NCBI GenBank assembly: GCA_002118135.1
Contig: BDIU01000446.1
Location: 1 to 55,566, forward strand
Direction of reading: 5' to 3'
Source of the DNA: Trebouxia sp. TZW2008
Lineage: Eukaryota; Chlorophyta; Trebouxiophyceae; Trebouxiales; Trebouxiaceae
Length of the DNA: 55,566 nt
Part shown: one piece after another, positions 12,201 to 23,899 of the stretch
How the letters are laid out: each line of letters opens with the position of its first letter
How positions within the stretch are numbered: the first letter of the stretch is position 1
The notes under the pieces: model-generated
The model's database searches: none
Told to the model about the DNA's origin: nothing
Seen by the model: only the letters and a program-made list of their open reading frames with translations
Position numbers and translations under genes: made by a program

Positions 12201-15200
12201 GTGCCGACTGGGGATTGCTGCTCTTCTATAGACGGCATGGTAGGGGTGGCATTGGGCTCTGCACGTGGCTCACCAGAGTTGTCCCCATGGGTCCCAGCCG
12301 GTGGTCGCATCGCTGCAGCTGTCAGAGGCCCATTCGCTAGTGCCAACACTTCTGGACGATGCTGCACTCACAGAGATGGAATGAGCTGACAGAATTGCAG
12401 TCTGATGACGGATGGAACTGCATGATGTTTTTGGCCTGAGGGTGCACAGCCCAGCTACCCCTGCAGTTGTTCCCACTGGTCACCAGAGTTGTCCCCTCTG
12501 GTCCCAGCCTGCGGTCACATCCCTGCAGCTGATGGCGGCACAAATGCAGGGGCTGACGCTCTTGAGCGATGCCGCACTCAGAGAGATTGAGAGAATCAAC
12601 AGGTATGTTTCCTGATGACAAACGAAACTGCATGATTTCAAGTGCCTGATTGTGCAGAGCCCAGCTACCCTGCAGCAGTGCAAGCATACCACGATTGCCA
12701 ATTGAGCATAGAATACTGTCTGCCCATTTGAGACATCAAATTTGCATTGTGCACTGGTGTATACAAGCAATGTGCAGCGTCGCGTTATGCTTAGCTGCCA
12801 AGGCACTTGTGCAATCAGGGTGCATCCCTAAACAATGCTGCGCTTGCGACTGTCACCTCTGCAGAGGTCCTTGAAGCAGCTAGAGCGCCACCACCACCAG
12901 CAATGGAAGCTGGACTGGCGGCGGTAGCTGCTCCTGTCGGCCGACTGGCAGCCACAGCTGCAGCACCACCCTGCAACTGCAAGGTACCCCTCCCATCAGC
13001 ACCAGGCTGGTCAAGAGCATCAACAGCAGCTTGTGCGTCAGCTTGGGCTTGTGACACTGCTGCTGGTTGGCCTGGCGCTTCTACCTGCCAAGCAAATAGA
13101 GCCTTTGTCAACTCCATGGCAACGCTCTTCTGGAAGGCAGCATGAGACATGGCTTGGTCATGCACTTGCAGCACTTGTCCAAGCTGCCCTCAGGAACGCC
13201 AGCAAGTCAGATAAAGTTGCACAGCGCTTGCAGGTCCAATAGCCCAGTCACAATTTGCCATATGTGCCTGCTGGAAACTGCACCACCTTCAGCATTATAA
13301 GTCAGCAACACAATTATGCACAAGACTCAGATGATGCTGCTAGACTCACGTGATTCCCTGCTGTACGCGCAATCAAGCAATCTATTAAGAGCATTTCATC
13401 TGATGAGTCACAGGCTGGTGTCGGGAGCCAGATGTGACTCATCAGATGTCCTGACTTGAAAGCACAGGTGCATGTGTTGGCAAACAAAGGCAGCTGTTCA
13501 GCGTGTGCCTCAAATTAGACAAATGTCCTGCTGATGAAGGCTGAGAGGTGATATTTTGAGCATTTGTTGAGGCTTGAATCTGAGCTCACCTTCTTGCTTT
13601 GAGCCAAGAGCCTTTCTGAACCTTCAGCAGAGTTTCTACGGGCAGCAGCAGCAGCAGCAGCTGCAGCAGCTCTCACAGAAGCTGCAAGTCTTGCAGCGTA
13701 GGAGACAGTAGGAGGGCCATTGAGAGATTCAGGTTGCTTGGCAAAGCGTCGGCAAGAGACCAGGGCCTGTGGCGGCGTCACTGCAGCTGATGGAGGCATG
13801 ACTGCTGGTGCTGGCGCTCCTGAGTGGCCCTGCATACACCAAGCCTGAGTAAGGTTTTGGCATGCGCTCCAATGACAAGTGAGGCTAGATGATGCAGCTG
13901 GCATGGTAGCACATGGCAGCTGCCCTTGCAATCATGCAAGCACGTCACAACCGTCATCAGTCTGCACAGTGCTGCTAGCCCAGCTGATGCTCAACCATTG
14001 CCTTGTGCATGAACGCAGAAGAGGACTCTGCAGCTGTCATTTCCTGCTTGGCTGCATCAGCATGTGCACGACTAGCATAGCTGCGCTTGCAAAACTCACC
14101 TTTGCGTGGGTGCTCAAAGCAGCTGAACCACCACCACTACCAGCAAGTGAAGCTGGATCTGTGGTGGTAGCTGCATAGATGGGCAGGCCAGCAACAAGAA
14201 GATTAGCAGGACCTTGCGATAAGGAATCCTGCCAACCAGCCATAAGACAGTCATCAGTCTCAAGCATAACATCTTCTGTGGTGTATTGCAATGCATCTGT
14301 GGGCTGACGTGATGCAGCAAGCAAATCAAGTTTGTGTCAGGAAGCCACTCTGCAGCTTACTGCTGGGTGATTGTGCGTATTGTCACCTCAGCAGCCGTGA
14401 CTCATTTGGGCAGGCAGCATGTGATGTACCCTGGTCATGATGCGCTTGTAGTTCTTGTTCAGGTTGCTCTTAGCAAAGCCAGCAAGTCAAGGAAAATTGG
14501 CCAACCTTTGCAAAAGCTTAGCATGATCACAATTTCTCGACAGCACACGCCAAAAGGTTGCGCCTCCTTTGGCATCATCACACAGCAAGGCAACCACGTC
14601 AAAGCATGGTGTGACTGCCAACGTCAAAGTACTCGAGATACAGTGATATAGACCACTGGGCAAAATTGCACTGCCACTGTGAGCAAATGTATGGCACATG
14701 AACCATGTCAGCATGATATATCAGTGGATCTATAATGTTTGACAGTTACATGTAGGTCTTTCAGCACCATCAAGGTGCAATTGCTGGGCAGCATGTCCAT
14801 GCATGATGTGGTTATGTTGAGAGCCTGGATTGACATACCTCTTGCAACAAGCCAACTACTGGGGAAGGGCCCAAGGGTTGGGTGCTTGAGGGTTGGGAGA
14901 CTGAGCGCTGGCAGTCTGAAGGCTGTGAGCTAAGGCCCTGTGAGCCAAGGCCCTGTGAGCCTGGGGACTGAAAGCTGGCAGGCTCAGAGGAGGCAAGCTG
15001 TGAGTCTAAGGGCTGAAAGCCTGCGGCTTGGGATCCCTGACCCTGTATGCTCAAGGGCTGGGAGCCTGTGCATTGCGAACCTGAAGGCTGGGAGCCTGGA
15101 CGCTGTGAGCCTGAGCGCTGGGAGTCTGAGCCCTTTGTAGCCATGGGCTGGGTGCTCAAGGGCTGAGTGCTCAAGAGCTGGGTATTCATGGGCTGCATGC

Positions 15201-18200
15201 TCAAGGGCTGGGTGTCTAGGACCTCAAAGCTTGCAGGCTGTGTGCACGGCAGCTGGGAGCTGGCAGGCTCAGAGCCGGCATGCTGTGAGCCTGAGGGCTG
15301 AGTGCTCAAAACCTGGGTGTCTGGGACATCAAAGCCTCTGGGCTGGGTACATGAGGGCTGTGAGCCTGGGCGCTGTGAGGCTGAGCGGCGTGAGCCTGAA
15401 CCCTGGGAGCCTGATTCATGCAAACCTGATGACCGGCAGCTGGCAGGCTGAGAGACAGCATGCTGTGAGTTTGTGGGCTGGGTACTGAAGGGCTGGGTGT
15501 ATGGGACCTCAAAGCCTGTGGGCTGTGTGCTCAAGGGCTGGGAGTCTGGGTCCTGTGTAGCTGATGGCCAAGAACTGCCTGGCTGGGTGCCTGACGGCTT
15601 GGAGCCTGGGGACCCAAACTCTGAGCGCTGTGAGGCCAAGCGCTTTGAGTTTGGGCTTGAGTACTTTGAGCCTGATCGCTGTGAGCCTGAGCGCTCTGAG
15701 GCCAAGCGCTGTGAGTCTGAGCCCGAGCGGTTGGAGCCTGAACGCTGTGAGCTTGAGGGCTCCAACCCCAAGTGCTGTGAGCCTGAGCGCTGGGACTCTG
15801 ATGGCTGAGAGTCCGAGCGTTGAGAGGCTGACTTCTGAGAGCGCAATGCCAAGGGGCTTGACAGCCGATGCCTTGACAGTGGCTTGCCAATCGGCAGAAG
15901 ATCTGACTGCTGAGAGCAGAATGGCTGAGAGCTCTTTGCATCACGGCGCTGTCTTGAGCGACGTTTTCGCTTGGCTGCAGCTTGCCTTGGGTCTGGCCAA
16001 GACGGGAACGCAGATGCTGACTTCAAAAGATGATTGACAAGACCAGTGGCACTGTCACCAATCTGACCAAACACTGGCTGATGACTGTCACCCTGCAGTG
16101 AGGTGTATGAAGCTCTTAACGTCATGGTACAAAGAGGGAATGAAATCAGACGCATAATGATCAGCTGTATACCACAATCAGCAACAAACTGACCTAACAG
16201 AGATATTGGGGAAAATTTGAAAAATCAGTCCAAAGTTTCATGAGAGCATCGAGTACTACTGCGCAGCGCGTGGTCACAGTATTGGCATGTCCATGGTACA
16301 TTGAAACAAGCACAAGCATGAGGTCAAGGGCAAAGGCTTGTAACTGGGACCATGCAGCTAGTATGAGCTAAAATGATGCATTGAGAATCTTACCCACACT
16401 ATCAGCAACCACAATAACTAGAGCAATGACAAGCTGATACATGGGCACATCAGAGTTCAAGCCACATTGCGCCAGGCAAGAATGCAAAACAGGGTGAAAC
16501 ACTCATGATTGTGCTGCAAAGAGGGAGTGTGCTAGCAAGGACATTGCGTCAGAGCGCACCTGCTGCATGTCTGTTGTCTCATTAGCTACAGCTGCTGAGA
16601 GAAATGGCCCGCTCAGCAAATCCTGTATAGGGGTAACAGCAATGCCTGGTGGCGCTCCAAGGAAACGTGGTCGACTGAAAGGGTCAGCAGGACCACGCAA
16701 CCAAGGATCCTGCAGCATGACATGCGGATAAGAGTATCCTGCAGGGCGCTCTGGCAAAAACATTGTCAATGTGTATGGCATCGGGGGAAATGAGCGCAGA
16801 GGTGGGAGAGACAGGGCTGTGGGTGCAGATTGTGCGTGGGGAGGGAAAGAGAGGCTTGGGGTTCTGTTGGTAACAGAGGGCCTGTACAGCCTTCCTTTAC
16901 TTGCCTTGTCCCAACTGATAACACAGAGCAAAAAGCTGAATTTGTCAACAATACAAGCTTGCATGCAATCAAGACCAGTTGGCAACACCTGCAACCAAAA
17001 CCACCGTTGCATGCAGTGATTTAGAGTTATCCAACACACACAAAAGAAATCCTGCAACTTTTGAACAGCAGGACTGATGCTCTGAGTATGCACACCTACA
17101 GTGAAAACAAGTGCTGGCAGCATTGATAGCATTGCTGGCAACAACATATGCACAAGCATCACCTTTGGCGTCGCTGCAGGAGCAGCCTGCAGCGGTCGCA
17201 TCTCAAGGCTTGGCTCCTGGGCATTTGCAGGTGGGCAGGCATCTTCCTCCAAATCTGGGTTTGCAGCAGGACTGGTGAGCAGGTCCTCTGAAGGCCCCAC
17301 TGCATCATCTACTGGCATCACAAGGCTTGGCTTCCGAGCATCAGCAGGTGGGCAGGTATCTTCCTCTGAATCAGGGTCTGTAGCAAGGCTGCTGAGCATG
17401 TCCTGTGAAGGTGCTATTGCACTATGTGCTGGCATCTCAGCTTGGCCAGTGCGCCCAGTTGAATAAGGCCTGCTGGGTGGGGCAAAAGCAGGCAGGTCCG
17501 CAACAAGGTCCTGCACACCAAGCAGTCATGTGTTATCGTGCACGTGTATGCCATCTATGATATACCTGGGACGTCAGCATCAGCTGCTTGTCTCAAAACT
17601 GACAGCCATATGCTGTTGCTGGTCCAGAGATGCACATGCAGCTGCAAGACAGAAAGTGGTCTTGCACAGTGGGGTCTGCAACAAATTTTGTGAAATCTGA
17701 GTTTGTCTCACTATCAGTACCAGCTGGTGAAGCAGCAACACTGTGCAGATGCTTGCACATCAAGGCATACTTGGCAGCAGCTGCACCTGTGCAAGCAGCT
17801 TCACTGCTGTAGGCAGGTCCCTTGTGCCCTTGAAATCACAAGGCTGTTGGCTCTGCCTCGCTGAAGCGGTGAGGGCCATATGAGAGAGCAGTGGTCGTGC
17901 AGCACGGCGAGCAGCTCTGAACGGCTTGGGTTTCACGAAAGTTGGCTGCTGCAACTGTGATCCTGCCAAGGCCTACACAGCAGATGAAGTCAATAACTGC
18001 TTCTCCATGACGTCCACTGTTACAAGAATGGCAAGCACGCTGTGTTACAGACTTGCAAATCAAACAAGTCTTTGCACAGGCAAGAGCGCTGTTCACAGCT
18101 GCATTCACAGCAATGTCTTTCCGGCAGAAGAATTGTGCAAAGCCAAGTAAGGATGGCTTGCAAGCTTTGCCAACCAAAACTTGTTGCAATGCATCCAACA

Positions 18201-19940
18201 GCAAGCTGTTTCAAATGTTTGCAGGCTCCAAGTGGACATTTGCAACTAAGCAACAATGCAGTGCAGGATGCTGCAACCCTGCCTGTGGGGTCACAAGCGC
18301 TAAGCTGCAAGATGCTGAGATAAGTCAAGTGTTCTTACCATGTCTTCAGCAATTCCATTTGCACCATGTTGATCATCTTGACTCCCTCTTGACGGTGCCT
18401 CAGCTGCCACAGGTGGATCAGTTGCAAAATTAGCCTGCATATTGTAAATAGGATGATTGTTTTGTTGGCATAATCTGCGCATGTATGCAATGATCATCAC
18501 CACATCCATCGTCAACAAGAACCGCAATCAGCTTGTCATCGAGCAAGATTGCAACCTACTGCATCAAAAGCATGCAGGATGTCCTGACAGAAAAACCAGC
18601 TTTGACCCACAGTTGTCATCAATGTTGCAAGGCACATAGACATCAAGCATAGACATATGTTGGCAAACTTTGTCAATGTGGCCATGGACAAGTCCTTGAC
18701 TGAAAGTAATTCAGGAGTATCCAGATCAAGGAGAGAGTCACAGAGCCACATTTGTGTACAATGCCAATTGTGCGTACATCACAAAACAGTTTTCTATTGT
18801 TACCAAGCTGCAGGATTGTCAGAGTACAAAGCAAAAACATGCACAAACAGAGCTTGAAGCTTGTAAGGTAGCATCATGGACGAGATTTGAACCAAGTATG
18901 GAGGGCAGGCCTTGATTAACTAGTATGAGTCGAGCAAAATTTTGGCAATATCTGTATCGCGGATAGCAATTACTACAGAGCTGGCGTGTTATGCACAATG
19001 CAACACGGCAACAAATTGCGTGATGAGAACTGTACCTCTGCCTGGGGAGTGTCTGCAACTTGGTGATTTATGGCCTGTGACAAGGAAGCAGGGGGATCCA
19101 CTGTCTCAGTTGGAGTTGGCCCAACAAAGCCTTGTGAGTCCAGGTCTGGTAGGTCAGCCATGCCTTCAGGATCATCTTGTAGTGCGGCCTACAAAACATG
19201 AGCTTTGTCATAGGGCAGCATGTTGTTGTCTTGTGTAAAACAGCATTTGCTTCCAAGCAATGTCGAGGTCTAGGTTGCATGTGGTAGCTCATGAAAGCAA
19301 ACGTGCAGTTTCACACCCCAGCAAAGGAACGCAAAAGCATTGTCATTGTAGGCAGTGGAAACTTGCCTGATGTTGCGGGCTTTGGCCAGCTCCTGTGCCT
19401 TTGCCGGGCTCCTCTGTGTCATGTGCCGCCTTCCTCAACTTCATGAGTTCCTTCTTCAACTTCATTGCCTTTTTCCTCAATTTCATTACCTCCTTCCTCT
19501 GCTCTTCATAACCTTGCTGCCTTTTCCTTCTCGCCGTCTGTCGTCTCTGCACATTGCATAATCCATCTCATGTGCTGAAGACCCTTGGTACTCAGGCAGC
19601 ATTAAAACATCTGCAAGGTGCCATGTGATGCTTGGCGAATAAAGCTTGCAAGAAGACTGTGAAGTCAAGTGGCTGGACACAAAGCTCCAAGTACATGACA
19701 AGACACAAGACTTGAAGCACGGAAAGCCTGATCTACGCGAGAGGAAGCTGACACACTGCATGTCACTGCAAAGGATCTGCAATGCATTGCTCAGCAAAGG
19801 AAGACATGCATGTAGCAGACCTGAGCTTTTGTGATCTGTGGAGGTGCATCTGATGACTGTGTCTGATTGTCACTGATTGGTATGGAGGGCGTGATGGCAT
19901 GTGGCAGCTTGTCTTCCTTCTTGTGGCGCTTGGCTTTCCC
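9299..19940 (-). CDS. Very large Ser/Gln-rich protein with C-terminal Ulp1/SENP-like (C48) protease domain
   Basis: Eighteen exons join in phase: 19940-19821, 19546-19367, 19188-19036, 18434-18339, 17954-17787, 17510-17163, 16709-16560, 16092-14839, 14303-14100, 13829-13590, 13129-12857, 12361-12080, 11468-11235, 10936-10673, 10435-10356, 10138-9958, 9710-9592 and 9473-9299 (stop TAG), about 1,500 codons. Most introns are phase 0. The last five exons look like a Ulp1 fold: DLRQRGQVHDSLFIF for the WLND region, FLVIPVRGSQHWMF with the catalytic His-Trp, IEWVDFHN with the Asp, and a Cys in VQTICALHQVEQLVEG. The Ulp1 family cleaves SUMO or related modifiers. The usual Asp-Cys-Gly is Ile-Cys-Ala, so activity is uncertain. 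N-terminal parts are disordered-looking: a Lys/Arg-rich coiled coil (19.4-19.5 kb), the SQ/TQ exon, poly-Ala and an acidic stretch. The 5' end may reach 21.2 kb. Confidence 0.75.
11235..11468 (-). CDS. Acidic exon of the Ulp1-like gene
   Basis: This 78-codon phase 0-0 exon opens DEALPPQQDLNGD and continues with a Glu/Asp run (EEEYSENEEDNEEEEDQE). The next exon upstream, 12361-12080, carries a second acidic run, ADDDEEEEFQD. Acidic stretches before a catalytic domain are common in nuclear or nucleolar SUMO proteases; the role here is inferred. Confidence 0.7.
12250..12690 (-). repeat. Tandem duplication of an exon of the Ulp1-like gene (approximately 200 bp)
   Basis: The stretch around 12.29-12.48 kb, holding the 5' part of exon 12361-12080, is repeated at about 12.49-12.69 kb. 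Shared landmarks are GTTGTCCCC.TGGTCCCAGCC, GATG.TGCACTCA.AGAGAT, CTGCATGAT and GTGCA.AGCCCAGCTACCC. In the right copy the acceptor GTGCAG has become GTGCGG and the frame is broken, so it is a decayed exon. Confidence 0.65.
13397..13448. other. Perfect 16-bp inverted repeat with 20-nt loop
   Basis: Left arm CATCTGATGAGTCACA (13397-13412) and right arm TGTGACTCATCAGATG (13433-13448) are exact reverse complements around a 20-nt loop. It lies in the intron between exons 13829-13590 and 13129-12857 of the Ulp1-like gene. It could be a small foldback element or an RNA hairpin. Confidence 0.75.
14839..16092 (-). CDS. 418-codon SQ/TQ-cluster exon of the Ulp1-like gene
   Basis: One phase 0-0 exon of 1,254 nt. 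It starts GDSHQPVFGQIGD and has a basic run (RQAAAKRKRRSRQRR) that looks like a nuclear localisation signal. It then becomes a degenerate repeat of Ser-Gln and Thr-Gln units such as SGSQRSGSQ and LSTQPSGSQ, with an underlying DNA period of about 30 bp. Dozens of SQ/TQ dipeptides occur. SQ/TQ is the target motif of ATM/ATR/DNA-PK kinases, and clusters mark DNA-damage-response proteins; that role is inferred. Confidence 0.75.
17163..17510 (-). CDS. Exon with internal duplicated acidic unit (Ulp1-like gene)
   Basis: This 116-codon phase 0-0 exon contains two copies of a unit of about 36 residues: PSQDMLSSLATDPDSEEDTC then PSEDLLTSPAANPDLEEDAC, each followed by PPA-A-PSL. The following exon, 16709-16560, has a related PIQDLLSGPFLSAAVAN. 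So the unit has been duplicated within and probably between exons. Confidence 0.65.
19367..19546 (-). CDS. Lys/Arg-rich coiled-coil exon with GC donor (Ulp1-like gene)
   Basis: This 60-codon phase 0-0 exon opens RRQTARRKRQQGYEEQRKE and goes on with heptad-like KLRKKAMKLKKELMKLRKA. It is strongly basic and helical. The donor reads CAG|GCAAGT, a canonical GC-AG donor; no GT donor in matching phase is visible nearby. Confidence 0.65.
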
Positions 19941-20181
19941 CTAAACAACAAGGCAACACAACATGGGCAAGCCTAGCTGCATCTGTCAAGGCCAGGCTGA
20001 AGCAGCTTGAGGCTCTCATTGTCAATTCGTGGCATGTGTGGCTTGATGCAAAGGTGTAGCAACTCGTATGGCGAGATTTGCAGCCAGCCTCAAGATTCAT
20101 GTATAAAAGAACATAGTCACTGCACTTGCATACAGATACACAGTATAGACGCTGGCACAGCTGCACTTCATCTCTCAATTG

Positions 20182-20209
20182 CTTCCCAATGCATGCATGC
20201 ATTGGGAAG
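20182..20209. other. Perfect 28-bp palindrome
   Basis: The half-site CTTCCCAATGCATG is followed directly by its exact reverse complement, with no spacer. It is noncoding on both strands as far as I can tell, just upstream of the exon at 19940-19821. It might be a protein-binding palindrome or a cruciform-prone site. Confidence 0.7.
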
Positions 20210-20446
20210 TGACTGCATGTATCGCCAGAAACGCCTTGCTACAACATCCTTTCTACTGGGAGCACTAGCTTACAGCAGGATAAACCCAGATCAGCTTCGT
20301 GGTACAAGAAACGCCACTTTGACAACCCATTGACAAGATCGTATCTCAGTCTGATGTGTCATAAGCCCTGACCTTCAGCGAAACATCAAAAGCATCAATG
20401 ACTTGACTGCAGAATTGATTATGACCTCAGTTGCGGTCATAGGGAA

Positions 20447-21204
20447 GTACCTGAACACCTGCTTGCAATTGGCGCTTCATTCCCAAGCTTGAGGGCTCAC
20501 CGACGCCCTTGCTGGTGCTTGGGTCGTCTGCCACTGTCAGTAAAACAGCAGAGTGTGATAATGTTCCTGGTGTTAATGTCCCTGCCTTCTCACAAATGAA
20601 CAATGCACAGGTCTGAGGCTGCCTTTTGACAAGGTGATAGCAGCACTCAAGAGGTCACCCCTGCACAGAAGTGTCAGTTGAGGTGTTGAGAAGTGCAGTA
20701 TGCTATCGACTGCAACACAGACCGTGAAAGGCTTCGAGACGTTCGCAGTCTGCGAAGCTATGCACAACATCAGCAACAACAGATTGGAAGAACTCGGAGC
20801 TTGAACACCACAAACGCAAAAGAGGATGATCATCAATGCAAGTGCCACCTGCTCCTAGAAAACAGTTGACAGGTCGGCGCAGCGTTCTCAGCAAATGATT
20901 AGTCAAGCGCAAACGCTGCAGTTCACGACGACGACCTGCAAGGCCAGCGGTTCCAGCAACGCGAAGCAAAGTTTCGGTCAGATGATCGCAAGTCGAGCAG
21001 TCTTGTAAGCCCGGTGTTGAGGTCAGCTGCCGAGCGCGTGTCTGTTAAACGGCTGCCCTCACCAAGTCTCAGGTGTTTCAGGCGGTAACGGGCCACGCGA
21101 CCGCTGCTGCAGGTCTGCGGGCCTTTAGTTTGATCGCCTTGCTGCGCAAGCACCTTTACCTGCTTATGCTTGCTACAACGCTTGAAATTTAACCTTAAAT
21201 TCAA
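20447..21204 (-). other. Candidate 5' exons of the Ulp1-like gene, Leu-rich
   Basis: Two overlapping minus-strand frames are open in a CpG-rich stretch. One (ATG at 21204) contains LKHLRLGEGSRLTDTRSA; the other (20969-20703) contains ELQRLRLTNHLLRTLRR. Both have a Leu-rich-repeat feel. A short exon at about 20536-20447 reads ADDPSTSKGVGEPSSLGMKR and ends at a good donor (CAG|GTACTT). I could not join these with certainty. They may be the 5' end of the Ulp1-like gene or a separate small gene. Confidence 0.3.
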
Positions 21205-21560
21205 TCAAGATTTGAACGCTATCGGCAGCTGAGTGACTGCGCTCACTCGCTGCGAGCTCGATCCTGGCGCGCTAGGCACTTGTCAAATCGGAGGGCGGAG
21301 GCATCCATCGACGGCCGGCGTTCGACACGCATGCAGATTTCCGTCTGGCTCCGATTTTTGCAAAGCGCATCGCAACCGCGTGCGATGTTTCGCAACAAGG
21401 GTTCGCAGAAAGGGTCATCGGCAAACAGCCAGCTGCCGAAACCAGATCAAGCCATCAACCATACCGAGCTACTCAAAAGGTAAAAGCTTCCCAGAATAGA
21501 CAAGTGACGGAGTCAACACACGTCTACACCCGCAAGTCTACACCGCTCGAGGCTTGAGGA
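20900..21560. promoter_or_regulatory. CpG-rich stretch, candidate promoter of the Ulp1-like gene
   Basis: CpG density rises sharply by eye (for example CGAGCGCGTGTCTG and GGCGGAGGCATCCATCGACG) against CpG-poor flanks. It sits at the predicted 5' end of the minus-strand Ulp1-like gene and just beyond the 3' end of the next minus-strand gene. No TATA box is obvious. Confidence 0.35.
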
Positions 21561-21789
21561 CCCACCACCCGTCGAGGCCTCCTGCAACGTGGCACAACAG
21601 CAGTCGGCGTTCCGTCGCAGCTGTGACTGTGGGCCAGAGGCTGTGGTGTGCAGCTTATTGGCTGAAGCCAAACAAGCTGCCAGCATAGTTGCTTTGGGTC
21701 CCAAAAGAAGCCGCTGCAGCAGAGTGCGAATCCGGGGAAGCAGCATTGGTAGCAACAGCGCAGACTAAGATGAAACGAAGGAGACAGCA

Positions 21790-23874
21790 GCACATCTTGC
21801 AGGTCTTCGACCCAGGCACAGCTGCAAGCTTTGAGGTTCTGCAACTTGTTTGGCTGCAGCACAAGACAAGCTGCTCCAGCACACAATGCAGCCATTGAGG
21901 CTACGCAGGGTGCAGTCACAGCAGCAGCACAAGCAGAAATCAGCTGCTCAGTCTTAACAACAGGTCAGAATGCAGCCTGCTATTCCACAAATTCCAGACA
22001 GGCCACTTGCTGCAGTGACTCAGTCGAGCACTCACATGCCTCGACATAGGCTGGCATTGTTGCACTGTACACGGTAAAGCCGCTACACAAGTATGTGTAC
22101 ATGATCCTTTGTTTCTTAGACAACAGATTGCCTGTGCCACACCCAGGGTGCATCAAGTCCTGCGTCGCCAAGGGTGCAATGGCCGTTTTAGATGTGTAGC
22201 CAACACTCATGACATTTTCTGCAACCTCATATTCCATGCCTGAAACAGCTGCAGTGCAGAGTGCTCTGCCCTGTCAGTCGTCAGCTTTGCTCTGAAGCTT
22301 GCCATGCCTGTACCCTGACCATGCATAGATGCTGAACTACATCCATACAACGCCAGACCCACACTCTACAACTGCATTTGACAGCTCATGTCTGCTCATT
22401 GGCATTTTAGCAGCCTCAGCCTTGCTAGAGTAGCGCATTGGATCTGATGAGCAGCAGGCCACATAACTGTCACAATGCAGCTGATTGTAAAATCGTGATG
22501 GTTGTCACAACTGCCAAGTAGCTAGCCCACAGTCTGATACAGCGCATACAAGAGCCATCTTTGGCTCCATATGTGTACTTTATTTTGCTGTCCAAGCTTG
22601 CATGATTACATATATCTTGAGCCTATTCAGTAGTGGTATATGTTTTTGTTGGATTATGAGCAGTTAGCTGGATTCAGTCAAACCATTCATGAAGCCATCA
22701 GTCACAATCTGATGACTAATGTCGTTATAGCCTGTAGGTCGTAGATAGCCGACGTGGCGGCCTGATACACCTGATTAAGTTGATTGAGCAGTGTCTGATT
22801 GCGCTAGACCAATGTAACATCTGTCTTGTCGTCTAAGCCTGCACGGATGCACACCTGCTTTCAACAGTTTTGCTACCCCTTTCCTTTCTGAACCTGCTCA
22901 TCACAATGTGCAAGAAAGTGCAAATTGCAAACAGTATCGTGTCTCTCAGTAACCGAGCAGGGCTGCCTTTTGCACACAGAGGCTGCCTGTATGATGGGTA
23001 ATTGCAAAGAATTTGCTTTACTTGGAATGCTATGCATTTGCAAGCATACTAGAGGTTGCTGTCATGATGTACATAACATATCAAGATGAAACTTGTAAAA
23101 GTGTGCTTGACAAGTGTATACTGAGAACAAATGTGTCATACTATGCAACCTTGGTTGTCGCACAACACGAGGCGAATCGACGCTCCGTCTGTGTGCAATC
23201 TCAGACTACTAATCAGCATGCCTTGCTGGCTCATGCTGTGGCTCAGGTGTACCAACCCTAATTCTGGAAAGCACGACAGCACCGTTTTCAGAGTCATCAG
23301 AACTTGAAGATGACCATTCATCAGAACTTGTGATGCTGTCATCGCTTGCATAACCAATCAGAGCAGGCTCAGCATTGACCTCTCCTACTGCTGCAGCATG
23401 CCGTTGATGCACTGCTAGAATCTCATGTGCATTGAGCGGTCCATGAGCCTGCAACTACAAAAGCTGCATCGCTTAGTATTTGCAAAGGCCTGGTGGTCCC
23501 ACCAAGAAAAGACGATTGAAGACATTTGCGTACTTCAACAGGCTGTCAGAATGCAATCAAACAAAGTTTACATCCATGTACATTTTGAGCAGGTTTTACC
23601 TGAGCCTTTCTGAGTTTCCTTTTGAGCTTCATTTTCCTGTTCTTCCTGTTTTGCGCTGACCCTTGCACTTGACCTGATACCTGCCAGTGTGCGGCTCAGT
23701 TCTGTGCTGTTACAACAATGTTGCACACAACAAGCAACTTACTTTTGGTTGTGGATGATTGGCGACAAGAGCTTTCTTGGCCTTCTTTGCCTGTGCTTGC
23801 TTTTGCCTCTTTTTCCTATTCCTAGCAAGATTCCTCTCCTGAAGAGTGGGTTGAGCAAGGCGGGATGCCTGCAT
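21790..23874 (-). CDS. Basic, Ser/Asp-rich protein of unknown function
   Basis: The exons with agreeing phase are 23874-23743 (ATG at 23874), 23680-23600, 23454-23253 and 22239-22036. A likely last exon starts at about 21861 and reads KQVAEPQSLQLCLGRRP to a TAG near 21772. The first two exons are very basic (RNRKKRQKQAQAKKAKKA; RKNRKMKLKRKLRKAQ), which suggests nuclear or nucleolar targeting. The third has an acidic Ser tract (SSDEWSSSSSDDSEN), a typical CK2 target. The fourth reads YEVAENVMSVGYTSK and NLLSKKQRIMYTY and matches no family I recognise. It is divergently arranged with ORC1, about 1.2 kb apart. Confidence 0.55.
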
Positions 23875-23899
23875 GGCTCTTGCCCTACAGCAAAAGAGC

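Noticed and set aside
14940..16037. Plus-strand frames through the 15 kb repeat
   Set aside because: Only the minus-strand reading is open across the whole 1,254 nt and has matching acceptor, donor and phase.
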